Of a stretch of DNA of 64,000 nt, positions 37,301 to 46,235 are shown piece by piece. The stretch spans positions 124,001-188,000 of the forward strand of contig JADJMZ010000006.1 of the NCBI GenBank assembly GCA_016709315.1, in the 5' to 3' direction. Under the pieces are notes generated by a model that was given only the letters and a program-made list of their open reading frames with translations, ran no database searches and was not told the origin of the DNA. Position numbers and translations under genes: made by a program. Origin of the DNA: Ignavibacteria bacterium. GTDB lineage: Bacteria > Bacteroidota > Ignavibacteria > Tepidaquicellales > Tepidaquicellaceae. Within the stretch, counting starts at the first letter, position 1, and each line of letters starts with the position of its first letter.

Positions 37301-37503
37301 TCGATCTCCTGCGAAACAAGACTTTCTATATCCTGCGGCGAAACACCGAAGTAAGCGGTTGATACAAATATATTCGGAATTGTAATTGACGGAGCTGATT
37401 CCTTCGGAATGGATATATACGAAACAAGTCCTACTATAATTATTATTACGGTCATTATATAAACCGTAACCTTATTGTTTACAGCTAACTTTGAAACATT
37501 CAT
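34327..37503 (-). CDS. RND efflux pump inner-membrane transporter (AcrB/HAE1-like)
   Basis: 1058 residues, normal for the family: TM1 at about 10-30 followed by YISIPKESAPSITIP, a large periplasmic loop, a TM bundle at about 330-480 containing the proton-relay GLILVLGIIVDDAIVV (paired Asp in TM4), a second loop and a second TM bundle from about 870. Drives proton-coupled export of drugs or lipophiles through a TolC-like channel. It is last of four genes tetR-tolC-MFP-RND on the minus strand, 32 bp after the MFP. Substrate not predictable; it lies about 8 kb from the biosynthetic operon, so export of that product is possible but unsupported. Confidence 0.94.
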   Translation of the reverse strand: MNVSKLAVNNKVTVYIMTVIIIIVGLVSYISIPKESAPSITIPNIFVSTAYFGVSPQDIESLVSQEIEKEVKGIKDVKKVTSISQESFSFVNIEFNPDVKIDEALQKVRDKVSIAKTKMPKDIEEPNVMEINLAEQPMLYVNLSGNLGLAALKDIADKLSDDIEGISGILSADVKGGLEREVKINVDANRLKYYNLTFTDITGKIGMENLSIPGGSVDVGTQNYLVRVPGEYQDPELIRDIVIKAESGKPIYLRDVAQVIYGYKQRSTMSRENGQEAVAIVIKKRSGENIIRIADDIKALVEKKKSSLPEGLKISFTGDQSKSIKNTVHELENGIVTGFLLVCLILLASMGLKNAFLVATSIPFSFFISFIILSAFGVTLNIVVLFGLILVLGIIVDDAIVVTENIYRLQESEGYNPHDAAIEGPREVQIPVTIATFTIISSFAPLLFFPGIVGQFMRYLPITLIVCLFSSLFVAMIINPVLSAHFINFKKDRERLHKKTKWYNIITKFHLWFDELFAAIVKSYEKALRFALKHRKFTIGGTVFMLFLVFFVYGKFNNGIEFFPQVEPQQAYIHVNMPVGTNLDKSNEVTKIVEQKLPPFKDIEYYLTNVGSEIGEGFGSDVSSKSTITLSFFDKEDREQSSFKTIEEIRDAINNITTADVRIQKQSGGPPTGPPVNIEISGDDFVKLGQLSDEVKKAIKDIPGIKDLKDDFDEARPEIKISIDREKASLYGLSTATIASTVRTAINGTAASKFRVADNEYDITVRLDSSQRESISAISDIYLPGKDGAKVPLTSVAKIDFSGGIGAINRKDLKRVVTVSANAEGRLGNDVLIDVKEKLKDLKFPTGYGIVYTGEQESQEESQTFLAKAFLISLLLVFFFLVIEFNSITSPVIIMFTVLLSLIGVLLGLLITQTPFGIIMTGIGVIALGGIVVRNAIILLDFQKELESRGLSREESVIQSGMIRLRPVFLTAAATILGLVPLTTGVDFDWRTLSWVIGGQNTAFWRPMGVAIIFGLSVATFLTLVVVPTIFVSVNNILDRFKKKETEPVTSDIVIQPD

Positions 37504-37535
37504 TTTATTAAATAAATAATTTAAAAATTATCTTG

Positions 37536-38573
37536 TTAATTTATTATCTGCACTTTGTCACCGTCCGCAAGAGACTGAAATCCTTCGATTATTAATTTGT
37601 CTCCTTTGTTCAGTCCTGAAGAAATCATTGTGTTGTTATTGTTTCTGCCCCCGATGCTGACCACCTTTTTTTTGGCAATATCATTTTCAAGAATGAAAAC
37701 ATATTTCTCGCTTCCGAAATCAATTATCTGATCCTGAGCCAGGACAATCACATCATCGACGTTGGATTTAGTAACCTGTATATTTGCGCTCATTTCAGGT
37801 TTAAGTTTTCCGTCTCTGTTGTTCATCACAAGTTCGATCTCAAAGGTTCTGTTAACTGCGCTCAGAGTGGGTGATACATAATTTACTGTTCCGGTAAATT
37901 CATCGTCCGGATATACGTCGAATGAAATAATTACTGAAGATCCTTTTGTAACTTCTCCGATAAAACTTTCAGGAATTCCGGCGCTGATTTTTACTTTTGA
38001 AACATCCACTACGTTTAAGATCGGAGTGCCCGGTCCGCAGACTTCTCCTTTGCTCATAAATTTGTGATCTATAACCCCGCTGATAGGGGAGACTACATAG
38101 GATTTACTCAGTCTTGTCTCAAGCACAGTCAGACTTTTTTCCGCAAGTTCTAACTGAAATTTCGCATTGGTATAATCCTGTTCCGTTGTTACATTTTCCT
38201 GATATAGCTTTTCCATTCTGTCGAAATTACTCTTTGCAAGTTCAAACTGAGTCTGCGCCTGCTCGTAAGAAGCTGCATCCATATCTTTTCGCAGCCTTAC
38301 TGCCACCTGACCTTTTCCTATCCTGCTGCCTTTATCAAACGGCTGATATGTAATGAGACCGCCTTCTTCAGAAGATATCTTTGCTTCCTGAAAAGCTTTT
38401 ACAGTGCCTACCACTTTATATACCTCCGAGAAAGATGAAGTCCCGATTTCCATGACCTTCACCGCCTGTAATTTTTTTTCCGCCTCAGTTTTCGCTTCCT
38501 GTTTACTCCCGCAGGAAGATAAAAAGAGACTTATTGATAAGAGACAGATTAACGAAATAAAAATATTTTTCAT
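37536..38573 (-). CDS. RND periplasmic adaptor lipoprotein (membrane fusion protein)
   Basis: About 345 residues from ATG 38573 (MKNIFISLICLLSISLFLSSC), chosen over an upstream in-frame start at 38720 because it places a signal peptide and lipobox (L-S-S-C) at the N-terminus. Then the HlyD/AcrA order: lipoyl half YQPFDKGSRIGKGQVAVRL, alpha-hairpin with ASYEQAQTQFELAKSNFDR, second lipoyl half VVSPISGVIDHKFMSKGE, and beta-barrel. It bridges the RND pump to the outer-membrane channel. It sits between tolC-like and RND genes. Confidence 0.93.
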   Translation of the reverse strand: MKNIFISLICLLSISLFLSSCGSKQEAKTEAEKKLQAVKVMEIGTSSFSEVYKVVGTVKAFQEAKISSEEGGLITYQPFDKGSRIGKGQVAVRLRKDMDAASYEQAQTQFELAKSNFDRMEKLYQENVTTEQDYTNAKFQLELAEKSLTVLETRLSKSYVVSPISGVIDHKFMSKGEVCGPGTPILNVVDVSKVKISAGIPESFIGEVTKGSSVIISFDVYPDDEFTGTVNYVSPTLSAVNRTFEIELVMNNRDGKLKPEMSANIQVTKSNVDDVIVLAQDQIIDFGSEKYVFILENDIAKKKVVSIGGRNNNNTMISSGLNKGDKLIIEGFQSLADGDKVQIIN

Positions 38574-38619
38574 TTTATAAGATTTTATAATTTTTCTTTT
38601 ATGCATTATTATTGTTGAA

Positions 38620-39954
38620 TTAATTTCCAAGTAACCTTTCGAGTTCGGCTTTTGCAACCTGATAATCATAAACTGACTGCTGGAATCCGAGTCTTGAATT
38701 ATATAATGAAAGTTCAGCATCCTGAACGTCTATCTGATTCAAAACACCAGCGGAATAACTTGCGTTGGCAAGTTCGACACTTCTTTCTGCAAGCCGCATT
38801 GTGCCCTTCATTGTAGAAATTCTTTCCTTCGCATCAATCAGAGCGATGATTGCGCTTTCAGATCTCAGTCTTAACTTTTGCTTAAGGTCCCTTATCTGCT
38901 CATCATTTTTCTTTACTTCAAGTTCAGACTGTTTCACTTTATAGGAATTTCTGAATAAATTAAGATCCCATGTCAGACCAAGCCCGGCATTCGCTGTGTT
39001 AATGAATCTGTATTGAGAAATTGGTCTGCCGTCATTTTCCTGAGTGCCAATAGCATACTGACCAAATAGATAAAGCTTAGGAAGATAATTAGCTTTGTTA
39101 ACAGTTACGAATTCTTCGTTTATTTTTTTTCCGATTCCAAGCAGTCTTACAGCTACATTCTCTTCAGCAATTTTACTAATGATCTGATCAGTATTGCCGG
39201 TAAATTCCGTGCTGTCGTAAATTAATTCTCCGGTTACATCAACCGCCTCATTTACTTTTAATCCAATTGCATCTGAAAGTATTTTCAGACTAATTTCAAG
39301 ATTCCTTTCAGCTTTTGAAAGTTCGGGTCTGACATTATCAAACTTTACTTTTGATCTAAGGTAATCAAATTCCGTAGCAACGCCGTTTCTGTATCTTGCG
39401 CTGACTGTATTAAAATTATTCTGAGCATTTTCCAGTGTAAGCTTGTTCACATCAACTACAGCTTTGGTAAGCTGCACTCCGTAATACGCTCTCTTAACAT
39501 TGTATTTTACTTCATCCTGAACTGCGATTAAGTTTTCCTGCTGAGTTTTCAAAAAGTATTCTGCTATTCTGATTCCGGAGAATACAGGCGTACCGAGGAT
39601 CGGAAGCGCTTCGGTGACATCAATTGAATTTGTAAAAGAGTTATCAGAACCAATTTCTATCTTCTCACCGAATATATCGAATACCTGTTTCTTAAAAGCT
39701 CTGGAATATCTTGAATTCAGGGAGATTGTGGGAACAAGGTTTTCACTGTAAACTTCAGATACTTTTTCTTCAGCTATTAATTTATCAATATTTGCTTTTA
39801 CAATTTCTGAATTATTTTTCATTGCAAGAGAAAGCGCTTCGTTCACATTTTTGATAGTTGTCCTGCTCTGAGAATATCCCTTGCTGTTTGCCGAAATGAA
39901 ACAAGCAGCCAATAATATTACAGTTAAAATTTTCCTGTCAGGTTTTTTAAACAT
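38620..39954 (-). CDS. TolC-like outer-membrane efflux protein
   Basis: About 444 residues from ATG 39954 (MFKKPDRKILTVILLAACF, a signal peptide ending near SANSKGYSQ); a longer frame to 40065 overlaps tetR and is unlikely. Two OEP repeats are visible with the alternating helical pattern (NVNEALSLAMKNNSEIVKA..., and LELAEKSL-like heptads ENAQNNFNTVSARYRNG and ELANASYSAGVLNQIDVQDA). It forms the trimeric channel for the adjacent MFP/RND pump. Confidence 0.92.
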   Translation of the reverse strand: MFKKPDRKILTVILLAACFISANSKGYSQSRTTIKNVNEALSLAMKNNSEIVKANIDKLIAEEKVSEVYSENLVPTISLNSRYSRAFKKQVFDIFGEKIEIGSDNSFTNSIDVTEALPILGTPVFSGIRIAEYFLKTQQENLIAVQDEVKYNVKRAYYGVQLTKAVVDVNKLTLENAQNNFNTVSARYRNGVATEFDYLRSKVKFDNVRPELSKAERNLEISLKILSDAIGLKVNEAVDVTGELIYDSTEFTGNTDQIISKIAEENVAVRLLGIGKKINEEFVTVNKANYLPKLYLFGQYAIGTQENDGRPISQYRFINTANAGLGLTWDLNLFRNSYKVKQSELEVKKNDEQIRDLKQKLRLRSESAIIALIDAKERISTMKGTMRLAERSVELANASYSAGVLNQIDVQDAELSLYNSRLGFQQSVYDYQVAKAELERLLGN

Positions 39955-39988
39955 ATATTTTGTAATACCGGTTAATTTTAATTTTATT

Positions 39989-40630
39989 TTAAATCTCAAT
40001 TTCTTTATCAAGATCAGTTTTTGTTTTGTAAAACTGAACCTTTCCTTTCTCAGTAAGAATACCATTTAACAGCATCTCATAAGTGATCCTGAAAGCGTCA
40101 TGCATAGAGAAATTATTGTTTATCAGAAAATCGGAATTTAATGCTGATGTTAAGGAAGAATTAAACGCCAGTATAATAAGTTTAGAAGGATAATCTTCAA
40201 TGAGTTTCTCTTTCTTACCCTGTTCAAGAAGTTTTTCCACTACTTTATTTATTCTTTCATTTTTCTTTTCATCAATATTCTTCTTTATATCCGGAGCATG
40301 TATAGAAAGATCCCTGAGCCATTTATCGCTGATATTCCTGCTGAAGTTACTGTGGAAATTAAGTATTCTGACAAATTTTATTACTACGTTGTCCTTGCCG
40401 TCCACTATACTATCAAGCCGGTTCCCTATGTCGCAGGATGTACCGCTGCAGATCTCCTCAAGAAGTTTTTCTTTAGAAGAAAAATATTTATAAATTGTTT
40501 TCTTGCTGATGTGTAGCTCGGAAGAAATTTCATCCATTGAAGTTTTGTAAAAACCTTCTCTGTGAAATTTATTCCGGGAATAATTAAGAATTTTTTCTTT
40601 CTCTTCTGTTGCTTTTATGTCTGCGGTCAA
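39989..40630 (-). CDS. TetR-family transcriptional regulator
   Basis: 213 residues. N-terminal HTH about 12-60: KFHREGFYKTSMDEISSELHISKKTIYKYFSSKE, the standard TetR layout, followed by an all-helical ligand domain. It is the first gene of the efflux operon, so it likely represses the operon and its own transcription; the ligand is unknown. ATG or alternative start at 40630, 34 bp upstream of the tolC-like gene. Confidence 0.92.
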   Translation of the reverse strand: MTADIKATEEKEKILNYSRNKFHREGFYKTSMDEISSELHISKKTIYKYFSSKEKLLEEICSGTSCDIGNRLDSIVDGKDNVVIKFVRILNFHSNFSRNISDKWLRDLSIHAPDIKKNIDEKKNERINKVVEKLLEQGKKEKLIEDYPSKLIILAFNSSLTSALNSDFLINNNFSMHDAFRITYEMLLNGILTEKGKVQFYKTKTDLDKEIEI

Positions 40631-40656
40631 GAAACTAAAATCGTTTTATTGGTTTC
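40631..40656. promoter_or_regulatory. candidate TetR operator
   Basis: GAAAC (40631-40635) and GTTTC (40652-40656) flank AAAA/TTTT half-sites, giving an imperfect palindrome immediately before the tetR start. Position fits autoregulation; the symmetry is modest. Confidence 0.3.
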
Positions 40657-40706
40657 CAAAATATGAATTTAATGAAAAAAATTCAAGTTAATTATCGGAC
40701 TTTATT

Positions 40707-40967
40707 CACCACGAAGGCTCAAAGGCTCTAAGAAAAAAGTTTTAAGTAGAGACTTTTGAAAAACTTTATTGTCATCCCCGCATGCTCCTGGCGGGGATCC
40801 AATCAGAAAAAATTTGAATTAGAATTAGGATTTAATGAGTGGATGACCAAAGGGTGCTCCCGCGTCAGGAGCATGCCTGTATCGCGGCAAAGCATGCGGG
40901 GATGACAGTAAAATTTTTCAGAAGTTTCAATTTATATCTTTTTTCTTAGAGTCTTTGTGATTTAGTG
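40707..40967. mobile_element. nested palindromic element: MITE-like copy 1 inside a CTCAAAGGCTC hairpin
   Basis: Outer arms CACGAAGGCTCAAAGGCTC...AAGAAAAAAG (40707-40740) and CTTTTTTCTTAGAGTCTTTG (40938-40957) are inverted. Between them lies a second palindrome (40749-40928) with ends GAGACTTTTGAAAAAC / TTTTTCAGAAGTTTC and inner arms GTCATCCCCGCATGC (40771-40785) and GCATGCGGGGATGAC (40892-40906). No ORF is inside. The rest of the 580-bp gap (40973-41212) is AT-rich leader for the tryptophanase genes with no clear structure. Confidence 0.75.
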
Positions 40968-41212
40968 ATAAAATCTTTTTTTAATTTTGATGCACTCCGA
41001 AAAAGAGGATTAAATTTTCTTGGACGCTGTGCAAAAATAAAATTATCCTAATGAATCGATTGAAAATCATGTTTATCAGTATTATAAAAAAATTTTAATT
41101 TTATGATATATGTCATACTACTTATATTTTAAAATTGTTATTCTTGAATAATTATTCTGACTGTAATATTATTCAAATTTATAAATTTCAAATAAATTAA
41201 CTTAAACAAAAT

Positions 41213-42395
41213 ATGAGTAAAGCAGAGAAAAGACATACCTGGGCTGAACCCTATAAAATCAAGATGGTCGAATTGTTAAAAATGACTACAACTGAAGAGA
41301 GGGAACAAGCAATCATTGAAGCCGGATACAATACATTTCTTCTAAGATCAAAAGATGTTTACATTGATCTGCTTACTGACAGCGGCACTTCTGCAATGAG
41401 CGATCGTCAGTGGTCAGGAATGATGCTCGGAGACGAAGCTTACGCAGGCAGTGAGAATTTTTATCATCTTGATGAAGCTGTAAAAAAATATTACGGTTAT
41501 AAATATGTCATCCCGACTCATCAGGGACGGGGCGCAGAGAATATCATTTCAAAAATTCTTATCAAACCCGGAGATATAATTCCGGGGAATATGTATTTCA
41601 CTACAACGCGGCTTCATCAGGAGCTTGCGGGCGGAAAATTTGCAGATGTAATTATTGATGAAGCACATGATCCGGACAGTGAGTTTTTATTTAAGGGTAA
41701 TGTTAACATTGAAAAACTTGAAAGTCTGATAAAGACTGTAGGCGCAAGGAAGATACCGTATCTTTACTGACGGAGCTACGATGAGCGCAAAGAAAGACGC
41801 TCTTGTTAATATCGGAGGATTTCTTGCAATGAACGATTTTGATATTTATGAAGAAGCAAGAAATTTAGTAGTTGTTTATGAAGGACTTCATACTTACGGC
41901 GGACTTGCGGGAAGAGACATGGAAGCAATTGCAATAGGAATAGGGGAGTCCGTCAATGATGATCATATAAGGGCGCGGATCGGTCAGGTGGAATATCTGG
42001 GTGATATGTTAATTAATGCAGGTATTCCGGTAGTAAGACCAATCGGAGGACACGGAGTATTTCTGAACGCCAGGAAGTTTCTTCCTCATCTTGAGCAGAC
42101 AGCTTTTCCTGCACAGGCGCTTGCAGCGGAAATATATGTAGACTCAGGAGTCAGAAGCATGGAAAGAGGAATTGTTTCAGCGGGAAGAAATAAAGATACA
42201 GGCGAACATAATTTTCCGAATCTTGAACTCGTAAGACTGACTATTCCAAGAAGAGTTTATACTCAGGCGCACATGGAGGTAATTGCAGAATCCATCGAAT
42301 CTGTTTTCGCAAACCGAGAAAATATCAATGGTCTGAAGATGATATACGAACCGAAATATCTCAGATTTTTTCAGGCGAGATTTGAGAAGTTGTAA
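41213..42395 (+). pseudogene. tryptophanase/tyrosine phenol-lyase family gene with internal deletion
   Basis: Two frames of one beta-eliminating lyase: 41213-41770 (N-terminal half, ...LTDSGTSAMSDRQWSG, THQGRGAEN) and 41781-42395 (MSAKKDALVNIGGF..., with the PLP Lys). Compared with the intact neighbour, about 70 residues (about 210 bp) between KIPY and FTDGATMSAKKD are missing, and the frame changes at the joint near 41755-41765. The lost part holds the D-x-x-R segment contacting the PLP ring, so the product would be inactive. It is either a real deletion in one of two paralogs or an assembly deletion. The two copies are only moderately similar, so a simple collapse between them is unlikely. 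Confidence 0.8.
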
Positions 42396-42452
42396 GTTTA
42401 CAGATAATTAAAATGCAAGTATTTTATAAAATATATTTATTGAAATCATAGT

Positions 42453-43829
42453 ATGGAATTTAAAACAATCATCGAACCCTTTAAGATAAAGTCAGTAGAG
42501 CCGATAAAAATGACTACTCCCGATGAAAGAAAAGTTTATCTTGAAAAAGCAAAATACAATCCGTTTAAATTGGAATCTGATCAGGTGATGATAGATTTTC
42601 TTACGGACAGCGGGACATCCGCGATGAGCGCAAATCAGTGGGCGGGAATAATGATCGGTGATGAATCTTACGCCGGATCAAAAAGCTGGGAACATATGCA
42701 TTCTACAATAAAAGATCTGACCGGTTACCATCACATTTTACCGACTCATCAGGGAAGGGCAGCCGAAAGAATTCTCTACAGCGTGCTTGGAGGTAAAGGC
42801 AAGGTCTTCATCAGCAATACTCACTTTGATACAACACGTGCTAACATTGAATATACAGGCGCAACTGCTTTCGATATTCCAATTCCCGAGGCAACACATC
42901 CAAAGGATTATCATCCTTTTAAAGGGAATATGGATATCAGTAAACTTGAAGAGCTCATTGTAAAACACGGTCCTGAAAACATTGGCTGCGTAATTCTTAC
43001 TGTAACTAACAACAGCGGCGGCGGTCAGCCGGTAAGCATGCAGAATACAAAGGACATTCATTCAGTATGCAGGAAATTCGGAGTGAAGTTTTTTCTTGAC
43101 TGCTGCAGGATTGCAGAGAATGCTTATTTCATTAAACACAGAGAGAAGGAATACGAAGATAAAACTTATAAGGAAATAGCGCAGGAAATGTTCTCCCTTG
43201 CTGACGGCGCAGTTATGAGCGCGAAAAAAGACGCACTTGTTAATATGGGTGGGTTTCTTGCAATCGAAGATGAAAAGCTTTCGGAAAAATGCAGCAGTCT
43301 GCTGATCATTACGGAAGGATTCACGACATACGGCGGACTGTCGGGAAGAGATATGGAAGCGATTGCCATCGGGCTTAAGGAAATATTCGAACCTGATTAT
43401 CTTCTTTACAGAATAAAAAGCACCGCTTATCTCGGTGAACATCTGGACAAAATGGGAATTCCTCTTATGCTTCCGATCGGCGGTCACGCTGTTTATATTG
43501 ACGCTAAGGAATTGTATCCTCATATTCCCGTAGATCAGTATCCGGGTCAGGCGCTTGTTTGCGAACTGTATCTTACCGGCGGTGTCAGGGCTGTGGAGAT
43601 CGGTTCGGTTATGTTCGGGAAATATGATAAAGACGGAAAATTAATTCCTGCGCAGATGGAATTAGTAAGACTTGCAATTCCGAGAAGAGTCTATACTCAG
43701 AGTCATATTGAGTATGTGATAGAAGTATTTTCTAAAATAATTGAAAACAAAAAGAATGTAAGAGGATATGAAATAGTTTACGAAACTGAATATCTCAGAC
43801 ATTTTACTGCGGAGTTCAGAAAATTGTAA
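42453..43829 (+). CDS. tryptophanase / tyrosine phenol-lyase family PLP enzyme
   Basis: 458 residues, family length. Beta-eliminating lyases cleave Trp to indole, or Tyr to phenol, with pyruvate and ammonia. Visible: EPFKIKSVEPIKMTTPDER start, FLTDSGTSAMSANQWAG, LPTHQGRAAERIL, TVTNNSGGGQPVSM, FFLDCCRIAENAYFI (cofactor Asp and Arg), and AVMSAKKDALVNMGG with the PLP Lys in S-x-K-K-D. It is 57 bp after the broken paralog. Trp and Tyr specificity cannot be separated by eye. Its product (indole or phenol) could have a signalling role; no tna leader peptide was found. Confidence 0.88.
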   Translation: MEFKTIIEPFKIKSVEPIKMTTPDERKVYLEKAKYNPFKLESDQVMIDFLTDSGTSAMSANQWAGIMIGDESYAGSKSWEHMHSTIKDLTGYHHILPTHQGRAAERILYSVLGGKGKVFISNTHFDTTRANIEYTGATAFDIPIPEATHPKDYHPFKGNMDISKLEELIVKHGPENIGCVILTVTNNSGGGQPVSMQNTKDIHSVCRKFGVKFFLDCCRIAENAYFIKHREKEYEDKTYKEIAQEMFSLADGAVMSAKKDALVNMGGFLAIEDEKLSEKCSSLLIITEGFTTYGGLSGRDMEAIAIGLKEIFEPDYLLYRIKSTAYLGEHLDKMGIPLMLPIGGHAVYIDAKELYPHIPVDQYPGQALVCELYLTGGVRAVEIGSVMFGKYDKDGKLIPAQMELVRLAIPRRVYTQSHIEYVIEVFSKIIENKKNVRGYEIVYETEYLRHFTAEFRKL

Positions 43830-43851
43830 ATCCTGTAAAATCAGTTAGTGA

Positions 43852-44034
43852 TCATGATTTTACGAATTCATTACGGAATTTTTTAAACGCAAAATAAAAA
43901 ATAAATATTATGAGAGTAACGATGATCAGTATTAAAAACACAGCGGCAACAAGTAACATAATAAATAAAGAAATCAGTAATACAATGAGAACAGTAAAAG
44001 CGAAAAAAACAAAAAGCTTTAAGAGGAATTCCAT
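43852..44034 (-). CDS. small hydrophobic membrane protein
   Basis: 60 residues, almost all Leu, Ile, Val and Phe, forming one long or two closely spaced TM helices, ending in basic FKKFRNEFVKS (positive-inside C-terminus). It is 61 bp downstream of oppF on the same strand, in an otherwise empty gap. There is no clear ribosome binding site, and AT-rich DNA easily gives such frames, so it is only a plausible gene. Confidence 0.4.
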   Translation of the reverse strand: MEFLLKLFVFFAFTVLIVLLISLFIMLLVAAVFLILIIVTLIIFIFYFAFKKFRNEFVKS

Positions 44035-44095
44035 GATTTAATAAATCTTTCTGAGGAAAGTTAATTCTTACATCCAAAAATTAATTATCTATGAT

Positions 44096-45100
44096 TTATT
44101 GAACATAAGGACAGGCGGCAAAATGGTCTGTCTTTTTCAGTTCAAGCGGAGGTACAAAATCCGCACATTCCTTTTTTGCAATGGGACATCTTGTCCTGAA
44201 TCCGCAGCCGCTCGGTTTATTCATAGGAGTGGGAACATCACCTTTTAAAATTACTCTTTCCTTATCTTTTCTTTTTGGATTGGGAAGCGGAACAGCCGAA
44301 AGCAGCGCTCTGCTGTATGGATGAATTGGATTATGGTAAATATCATAGCCGGGTCCGATTTCAACTATATTTCCTAAGTACATTACCGCAATTCTCGAAC
44401 TAATATGCTCTACCACTGAAAGATCGTGAGCTACAAACAAAAGACTCAGATCAAATTCACTCTGCAGCTCCTGCATAAGATTAATTACCTGCGCCTGGAT
44501 GGAAACGTCAAGCGCTGATACAGGTTCATCTGCAATAATAATTTTCGGATTTGTAGCAAGTGCTCTTGCAATGCCAATCCTTTGTCTCTGTCCGCCTGAA
44601 AATTCATGAGGATATCTTTTTGACTGTTCTGCCTGAAGTCCGACTTTTTCAAGCAGCCACGCAACTCTTTCCATTCTTTCAGACTTATTCATTTTCGTAT
44701 GATAAAGCAGCGGCTCTTCTATGATCTGACCAACTGACAGACGCGCATTCAAAGAAGAATAAGGATCCTGAAAAATCATTTGTATAAGACCCCGGTACTT
44801 TCTCATTTCATTATTACTCAGGGATAAAATATCCACTTCACCGTCGTCGGTTCTCATGTTTACCTGACCGGTAATATCCACATCCGGAGATGAAAATTTC
44901 AGAATGTTTATCACAGCTTTGCCGATCGTTGATTTACCGCATCCGGATTCTCCGACCAGACCGAGAGTTTCTCCCTTTTTGAGTTCGAGGTTTACCCCGT
45001 CAACGGCTTTTACTTCCGCAATTTTCTTCAGAAATAATCCTCCGGTAACAGGGAATTTAACTTTAAGATCTTTTATCTCTAAAATGTTTTCAGGTTTCAT
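44096..45100 (-). CDS. oppF: oligopeptide ABC transporter ATP-binding protein
   Basis: 334 residues. Walker A GESGCGKST (about 50), Q-loop MIFQDPYSSLN, signature FSGGQRQRIGIARAL, Walker B IIIADEPVSALD, H-loop LFVAHDLS; C-terminal oligopeptide extension with the Cys-rich CGFRTRCPIAKKEC loop typical of OppF/DppF. Last ATPase of oppA-B-C-D-F, 24 bp after oppD. Energises import of short peptides. Confidence 0.92.
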   Translation of the reverse strand: MKPENILEIKDLKVKFPVTGGLFLKKIAEVKAVDGVNLELKKGETLGLVGESGCGKSTIGKAVINILKFSSPDVDITGQVNMRTDDGEVDILSLSNNEMRKYRGLIQMIFQDPYSSLNARLSVGQIIEEPLLYHTKMNKSERMERVAWLLEKVGLQAEQSKRYPHEFSGGQRQRIGIARALATNPKIIIADEPVSALDVSIQAQVINLMQELQSEFDLSLLFVAHDLSVVEHISSRIAVMYLGNIVEIGPGYDIYHNPIHPYSRALLSAVPLPNPKRKDKERVILKGDVPTPMNKPSGCGFRTRCPIAKKECADFVPPLELKKTDHFAACPYVQ

Positions 45101-45124
45101 TTGATGAATTAAAATCTATAATAA

Positions 45125-46185
45125 TTAAAGATTATAAAGATGACATCTTACAAAATGTTTGCTTTCTATTTCAAGTAATTCAGGTTCATCGGTAATGCAT
45201 TTGTCAAATACCTTTGTGCATCTTGTTGAAAACTTGCATCCTTTCGGAAGCTCAAGAATATGCGGAATAATTCCCGGAATTGCCTGAAGAGTATCTTTTG
45301 GCTTATCGGGATCGGGCAATGATTCGAGAAGTCCCTTTGTGTAAGGATGCAAAGGATTTCCAAACAGAGCTTCAGCATCTGCGATCTCCTGTATCTTCCC
45401 GCCGTACATTACGATCACACGGTTGCAGGTTTCAGCAACGACTCCGAGATTGTGTGTAATAAGCAATATGGCTGATTCTTTTCTTTCGTTCTTAAGCTTT
45501 AGCATCAGATCAAGTATCTGCGCCTGAATAGTCACGTCAAGAGCTGTTGTGGGTTCATCTGCAATAAGCAATGAAGGATTGCATGCAAGAGCCATTGCTA
45601 TCATGACTCTCTGTCTCATACCGCCGCTGAACTGATGCGGATAATCCTTCATTCTTTTTTCAGGTGAAGGAATCCCGACAAGCTCAAGCATATTAACGCC
45701 CTGTTTGAATGCTTCTTCCTTATTTACATTTTCGTGCTGAAGAAGAATTTCGGATATCTGATCTCCGATTTTCATTACAGGATTAAGAGATGTCATCGGT
45801 TCCTGAAATATCATCGCAATTTCCTTTCCCCTGTAATTCTTCATCTCGTCAAATGTAATTTTCAGCAGATCCTTTCCCTTATAAATGACTTCTCCTGCTA
45901 CTATCTTTCCCGGCGGATCGGGGATCAGCCTGGTAATTGAATATGCAGTTACGGATTTGCCTGAACCGGATTCGCCAACGATTCCGATCACTTCGCCTTC
46001 GTCAATATCAAAGCTTACATTATCAACCGCCTTTGCCGGCACTTTTCCTTTTAAATACTTATCACTTGCGTATAATTTATTCAGATCGCTGTCGTGTGAA
46101 ATATTTTCATCGGATATCTGCTGGTCTGTAGCTTCAACGAAAAATAAGTACGGAGATTTTTTATTTCGACTAGTTTTTTTTGCAT
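45125..46185 (-). CDS. oppD: oligopeptide ABC transporter ATP-binding protein (one frameshift near the start)
   Basis: Uninterrupted frame from 46042: Walker A GESGSGKSV, FQEPMTSLNPV, signature FSGGMRQRVMIAMAL, Walker B LLIADEPTTALD, H-loop LLITHNLG and the C-terminal Cys-containing extension. The true start is ATG 46185 (MQKKLVEIKNLRTYF); a T is missing from the run at 46140-46144, after which the sequence continues FFVEATDQQISDENISH... into VPAKAVDNVSFDIDEGE. This leaves an unusual insert of about 30 residues between the first beta strand and KAVDNVSF. Second-to-last opp gene. Confidence 0.88.
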
Positions 46186-46235
46186 ATAAATTTATTTACA
46201 GCTTTTTTATTTCTGAAAAAACTGTGTTAAAAAGT

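Noticed and set aside
34327..40630. Efflux operon as the exporter of the lipopeptide
   Set aside because: It has its own TetR regulator and lies 8 kb away beyond the defence-like genes; nothing in sequence links the two, so the link is not claimed.
41051..41098. TnaC-like leader peptide before the tryptophanase genes
   Set aside because: A 15-codon ORF (MNRLKIMFISIIKKF) exists but lacks the Trp and Pro features of TnaC and any ribosome site; AT-rich DNA gives such ORFs by chance.
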